A DNA stretch of 43,886 nt from an uncultured Verrucomicrobiota bacterium. Lineage in GTDB: Bacteria; Verrucomicrobiota; Kiritimatiellia; RFP12; UBA3636. The notes beneath the pieces were generated by a model that was given only the letters and a program-made list of their open reading frames with translations, did not search any database and was not told where the DNA came from. The position numbers and the translations under genes were made by a program. The stretch lies in NCBI GenBank assembly GCA_946624575.1, contig CAMOSH010000011.1, positions 1-43,886 of the forward strand, written 5' to 3'. Position 1 is the first letter of the stretch, and each line of letters opens with the position of its first letter. This document shows, piece by piece, positions 41,097 through 43,886 of the stretch.

Positions 41097-42875
41097 ATGC
41101 TGAAGAAAAACACACGCGACGCCTCCAAGCTCAAGGAACTCGACGGCCTCCTCGATGCGTCGCTCAGCCAGGCCCTCGAAAACCGCATCGTCAAGGGCAT
41201 GGTCCTCGAAGTCCGCCCGAACGAGGTCCTCGTGGATGTCGGCGGCAAGTCCGAAGGCGCCATCCCCGCTTCCGAGTTCGGCGGCGACACAAGCGGCGTC
41301 AAGGCCGGCGACGAGGTCGACGTCCTCGTCATCCAGACGGAAAACGACGACGGCATGGTCGTCCTCTCCAAGAAGCTCGCCGACGAAAAGATCAAGTGGG
41401 AGGCCGTCTTCCAGCGCTATCAGGAAGGCTCCGTCGTCAAGGGATTCGTCAAGGGCAAGGTCCGCGGCGGCCTGATCGTGGACGTCGATGGCGTGGAGGC
41501 ATTCCTCCCCGGCAGCCAGATCGACGTGACTCCGGTGCACGACGTCGATCCCTTCGTCGGCAACGAGTACGACTTCAAGCTCATCAAGCTGGTGCCCGAG
41601 CGCCACAACATCATCCTTTCCCGCCGCGAACTGCTCGAAGAGCAGCTCTCCGTCAAGCGCCGCGCCCTGCTCGACGCGCTCGTCGTCGGCGAACGCCGCA
41701 TCGGCAAGGTCAAGAACATCACCGATTTCGGCGTGTTCGTGGACCTGGACGGCATCGACGGTCTGCTTCACATCACGGATCTGTCCTGGGGGCGCGTCCG
41801 CCATCCCAGCGACATCGTGCAGCCCGGCCAGGAGCTCGAGGTCGTCGTGCTCGACGTGGATCGGGAGCGCGAGCGCATTTCGCTGGGGCTCAAGCAGGCC
41901 CAGCCCAACCCGTGGGACTCGATCGAGAGCAAGTATCCGGCCGGCGCGCGTCTGCGCGGCAAGGTCGCCAATCTCCAGCCCTACGGCGCGTTTGTCGAAC
42001 TCGAGCCCGGCATCGAGGGGCTCGTTCACGTCTCCGAGTTCTCCTGGACGCGCCACGTGGCCCGCGCCAGCGACATGCTCAAGATCGGCGACGAGGTCGA
42101 CGTCGTCGTCCTCTCGGTCGACAAGGAGGCGCAGAAGATCGCCCTCGGCATCCGCCAGACGGAGGAGAATCCCTGGGACAGCGTCGGCGAACGCTACCCG
42201 GTGGGCACCCGCATCAAGGGCAAGGTCCGCAACTTCACGAGCTACGGCGCGTTCGTTCAGCTCGAAGACGGCATCGACGGCATGATCCACGTCTCCGACA
42301 TGAGCTGGACCCGCAAGGTCAACCATCCGACGGAAGTCCTGCAGAAGGGCCAGGAAGTCGAGGCCGTCGTCCTCGAAGTCGACGTCGAGAACCAGCGCAT
42401 CTCGCTTGGCCTCAAGCAGGCGCAGGAAGATCCCTGGACGAGCATCACCTCGCACTACCAGGTCGGGCAGAAGGTCAAGGGCAAGGTCTCCAAGCTCGCC
42501 TCCTTCGGCGCATTCGTCGAACTGGAGGGCGGCGTGGACGGCCTCGTCCACATCTCGCAGATCAGCGACGACCACGTGGAAAAGGTCAAGGACGCTCTCA
42601 AGATCGGGCAGGAAGTCGAAGCCCGCATCGTCCGGATCGACCGCGAGGAGCGTCGCATCGGTCTCTCGCTTCGCGAAGCGAACGAGGGCGAGGCGGACTT
42701 CCCGATGCCCGAGGAGTACAAGGGCGCGGAAGGCGGCCTGAAGGTCGGGCAGAACATCGTGGATCTCGCTTCCGCGTTCGACGAGGCGTTCGCCTCCGGC
42801 GGCGAGGAATGGTCCCCCGACGCGGGCGACAAGAAGGACGAGTCCGCCGATTCCGGCGACAAGTCCGACAAGTAG
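41097..42875 (+). CDS. rpsA: 30S ribosomal protein S1
   Basis: A 592-residue protein from ATG 41097 (GGGA about ten bases upstream). GTG 41079 would add six residues. Six S1 domains are visible: IVKGMVLEVRPNEVLVDVGG, VVKGFVKGKVRGGLIVDV, RIGKVKNITDFGVFVDLDG, LRGKVANLQPYGAFVELEPG, IKGKVRNFTSYGAFVQLEDG and VKGKVSKLASFGAFVELEGG. The first two are the ribosome-anchoring types, the last four the typical RNA-binding ones, with the usual W(D/T)S linkers. It ends in an Asp/Lys-rich tail. S1 feeds mRNA into the ribosome and matters most for leaders with weak ribosome sites, which are frequent in this window. Confidence 0.97.
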   Translation: MLKKNTRDASKLKELDGLLDASLSQALENRIVKGMVLEVRPNEVLVDVGGKSEGAIPASEFGGDTSGVKAGDEVDVLVIQTENDDGMVVLSKKLADEKIKWEAVFQRYQEGSVVKGFVKGKVRGGLIVDVDGVEAFLPGSQIDVTPVHDVDPFVGNEYDFKLIKLVPERHNIILSRRELLEEQLSVKRRALLDALVVGERRIGKVKNITDFGVFVDLDGIDGLLHITDLSWGRVRHPSDIVQPGQELEVVVLDVDRERERISLGLKQAQPNPWDSIESKYPAGARLRGKVANLQPYGAFVELEPGIEGLVHVSEFSWTRHVARASDMLKIGDEVDVVVLSVDKEAQKIALGIRQTEENPWDSVGERYPVGTRIKGKVRNFTSYGAFVQLEDGIDGMIHVSDMSWTRKVNHPTEVLQKGQEVEAVVLEVDVENQRISLGLKQAQEDPWTSITSHYQVGQKVKGKVSKLASFGAFVELEGGVDGLVHISQISDDHVEKVKDALKIGQEVEARIVRIDREERRIGLSLREANEGEADFPMPEEYKGAEGGLKVGQNIVDLASAFDEAFASGGEEWSPDAGDKKDESADSGDKSDK

Positions 42876-42897
42876 GAACCTCCCGCCATCACGTCGC

Positions 42898-42965
42898 CGG
42901 GCGCTTCAGGCGCCCGCGACCGTACGCGGCCCCCGCCTCTGCGGCGCGGGGCCGCTCTTTTCTTC
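42898..42965 (+). terminator. Intrinsic terminator of rpsA
   Basis: Two stems in a row: CGGGCGC/GCGCCCG (42898-42916), then GCGGCCCC/GGGGCCGC with inner CGCC/GGCG (42926-42955), followed by TCTTTTCTTC. The second is a strong rho-independent terminator. Confidence 0.8.
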
Positions 42966-42968
42966 ACT

Positions 42969-43095
42969 GCCAATTGAAATTGGCATTGTCAATTGGCGAA
43001 CATTGAGGACTGAAGATTTGTGAACAATTGTGTCATTTGCCACCCAATTGGCAACTGGAATTGGAAACTGGCAACACTTCCACATTGGCAACATT
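42969..43095. repeat. ATTGGCAAC and ATTTGTGAACAAT repeat tract
   Basis: A palindrome GCCAATTGAAATTGGC (42969-42984), the word ATTTGTGAACAATTG (43015-43029) and a 53-bp unit at 43043-43095 follow one another. The 53-bp unit recurs at 43832-43884 with two mismatches. The middle word is the family found inside the hydrolase gene at 607-2043. Confidence 0.75.
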
Positions 43096-43100
43096 TACCC

Positions 43101-43229
43101 TAGAGCGGTTCCACCTTTTCTGTAGCCGTTGGAAGGTGGGGACGTTTCCACGAAACGTCCGAAAGGGCGGACGCGGCGTGGCCGCGTCCCTACCTTGAAA
43201 ACGGCTACACTTCAAGTGGAACCGCTCTA
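43101..43229. repeat. Structured multi-hairpin repeat element
   Basis: Outer arms TAGAGCGGTTCCAC and GTGGAACCGCTCTA are perfect inverted repeats. Inside them GTAGCCGTT pairs with AACGGCTAC. The core holds two perfect nine-pair stems with three-base loops: GGACGTTTC/GAAACGTCC (43140-43160) and GGACGCGGC/GCCGCGTCC (43169-43189). The whole folds as a three-way junction. No protein is encoded. It looks like a MITE- or REP-type unit. Confidence 0.8.
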
Positions 43230-43230
43230 A

Positions 43231-43430
43231 AAACGCAGTTGACACGAACAGACTTTCTCACACAGAGGCACTGAGGCACTGAGATTGATGGTTTTATGGA
43301 TGCACATGGTTCCCAGTTTCAATGCACCTTTTGGGTGAAAGCCTCGCATGCGATTTCAAAGGTTTCAAAAGCCATTTTCCAATGTTCTCCGTGCCTCTGT
43401 GCCTCTGTGTGACACTTCAACTGCGACATT
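43231..43430. repeat. Inverted-repeat (MITE-like) element
   Basis: CGCAGTTGACAC and TCTCACACAGAGGCAC on the left face GTGCCTCTGTGTGACAC and TTCAACTGCG on the right in opposite orientation, enclosing about 100 unremarkable bases. It starts right after the multi-hairpin element. No transposase frame is inside. Confidence 0.7.
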
Positions 43431-43508
43431 TAGTTTTACCGCATCACGGACCCGATTATTACATTGCAATTCGGGCTAACTTTGTATAAAAATTTCAAAA
43501 TCCGCCGA

Positions 43509-43655
43509 GCGAACAGAGGGGAGGCGCTCTCCGGGCTCGCCGCAGAGGGGAGGCGGACTCCAGTCCGCCGTCATCGCGCGCCGCAGGGGGGAGGCGGACT
43601 CCCGTCCGCCGTCATTTCAACCGGCGGTCTGGAGACCGCCTCCCCCCTGGCATTT
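43509..43655. repeat. GAGGCGGACTCC hairpin repeat cluster
   Basis: GGGGAGGCGGACTCCAGTCC and GGGGAGGCGGACTCCCGTCC, each followed by GCCGTCAT, are tandem palindromic units. A third GGCGGTCTGGAGACCGCC with CTCCCC lies inverted at 43623-43648, and a degenerate one at 43517-43550. This is a typical dispersed palindromic repeat. Confidence 0.75.
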
Positions 43656-43660
43656 GCTAC

Positions 43661-43804
43661 TTCATCTCCACCTTGACCTTGAAGAAAATGCCGAGCGCAA
43701 AGCCCAAGCCGCAGGCGACGGGCGACCGCGAGGCATGGCCGCCCCGCACGAGGCGGAGTGAGGCGGCGGAATGCCGCCGAAACGGCAACCGCCGCCCCCC
43801 AGCC
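43661..43804 (-). pseudogene. Gene-tail remnant in the repeat island
   Basis: On the minus strand one frame reads about 45 residues ending in GLGFALGIFFKVKVEMK and TAG 43661. It is bounded upstream by an in-frame TAA and has no start codon with a ribosome site. It looks like the 3' end of a lost membrane or surface-protein gene. Nothing else coding is seen in 42876-43886. Confidence 0.3.
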
Positions 43805-43831
43805 GCTTAGATCAGCACAGAGGTCGCGCCG

Positions 43832-43884
43832 CCCAATTGGCAACTGGAATTGGCAACTGGCAACATTTCCACATTGGCAACATT
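43832..43884. repeat. Second copy of the 53-bp direct repeat
   Basis: It begins CCCAATTGGCAACTGGAATT and differs from 43043-43095 at two positions. The two copies enclose 736 bases with the structured elements and the gene-tail remnant. Confidence 0.8.
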
Positions 43885-43886
43885 AG

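Noticed and set aside
39999-42575. An 858-residue frame antisense to rpsA and the VWA gene
   Set aside because: It is a by-product of high GC content and regular codon use. The opposite strand encodes ribosomal protein S1 with clear motifs. The antisense product has no recognisable domain and no ribosome site.
43101-43229. tRNA or other standard structured RNA gene
   Set aside because: The fold has three long perfect stems but no tRNA arms, no T-loop GTTCRA at the right place and no CCA end. It fits a repeat element better.
43571-43843. A 90-residue minus-strand protein in the repeat island
   Set aside because: It is made largely of palindromic repeat units and has no ribosome site. Only the neighbouring frame ending at 43661 looks like a gene tail.

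Overview
The window looks like a chromosomal segment of a GC-rich, anaerobic member of the PVC superphylum, most likely Kiritimatiellota or a close Lentisphaerae/Verrucomicrobia relative. This is an inference from gene content. The evidence is secreted proteins with autotransporter-associated beta-strand repeats, two one-protein sugar regulators joining a LacI-type sensor to an AraC-type helix-turn-helix, many unusual glycoside hydrolases without SusC/SusD, a rubrerythrin, and dense short-repeat families in spacers and even inside genes.

Layout. (1) 1-462: the tail of an unknown gene, then a mosaic of short repeats. (2) 463-3567 (-): a secreted clan GH-A-type hydrolase carrying several in-frame repeat insertions, with its own promoter and a 35-bp box. 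(3) 3743-5164 (-): a COG1672/DUF234-type ATPase-nuclease behind 52-bp tandem promoter units. A decayed ATPase start and a recently duplicated N-terminal piece of gene (2) lie upstream. (4) 5644-13706 (-): a tightly coupled glycan operon, transcribed in the order three-fold discoidin-like surface protein, secreted phosphoesterase, GH38-like DUF5054 enzyme, hydrolase remnant, GH110-like beta-helix enzyme. It starts from a second copy of the 35-bp box. (5) 13949-16273 (+): a HipA-like kinase and a XylR-type regulator. (6) 16393-25168 (-): a second glycan locus with a XylR-type regulator, a direct-repeat operator candidate, a beta-strand-repeat surface protein, a GH2 beta-galactosidase and a second GH-A enzyme. 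(7) 25356-25889 (+): rubrerythrin. (8) 25971-31761 (-): an acyl-CoA ligase, an OppC-type permease and a three-part YejE-YejF-like fusion (permease-ATPase-ATPase). (9) 32157-40937 (+): an RNase E/G, a zinc-finger protein with RD-rich tandem repeats, a DUF1015 protein, an MBOAT acyltransferase and a fusion of a BatA-like VWA domain with a TadG-like region. (10) 41097-42875 (+): ribosomal protein S1 with a terminator. (11) 42960-43886: a repeat island enclosed by 53-bp direct repeats.

How it works together. The two glycan loci probably degrade host or plant glycans that contain galactose and possibly mannose or phosphate. Each is switched on by an intracellular sugar sensor of XylR type. The shared 35-bp box links the operon at 13706 to the stand-alone hydrolase at 3567 and suggests a small regulon. 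The right half is housekeeping: RNA decay, translation and envelope functions. The RNase E/G plus RD-repeat protein pair is a candidate RNA-decay complex of unfamiliar design.

The most noteworthy signals are the shared regulatory box, the repeat-invaded hydrolase gene with its partial duplicates, the two unusual gene fusions, and the structured repeat island at the right end.
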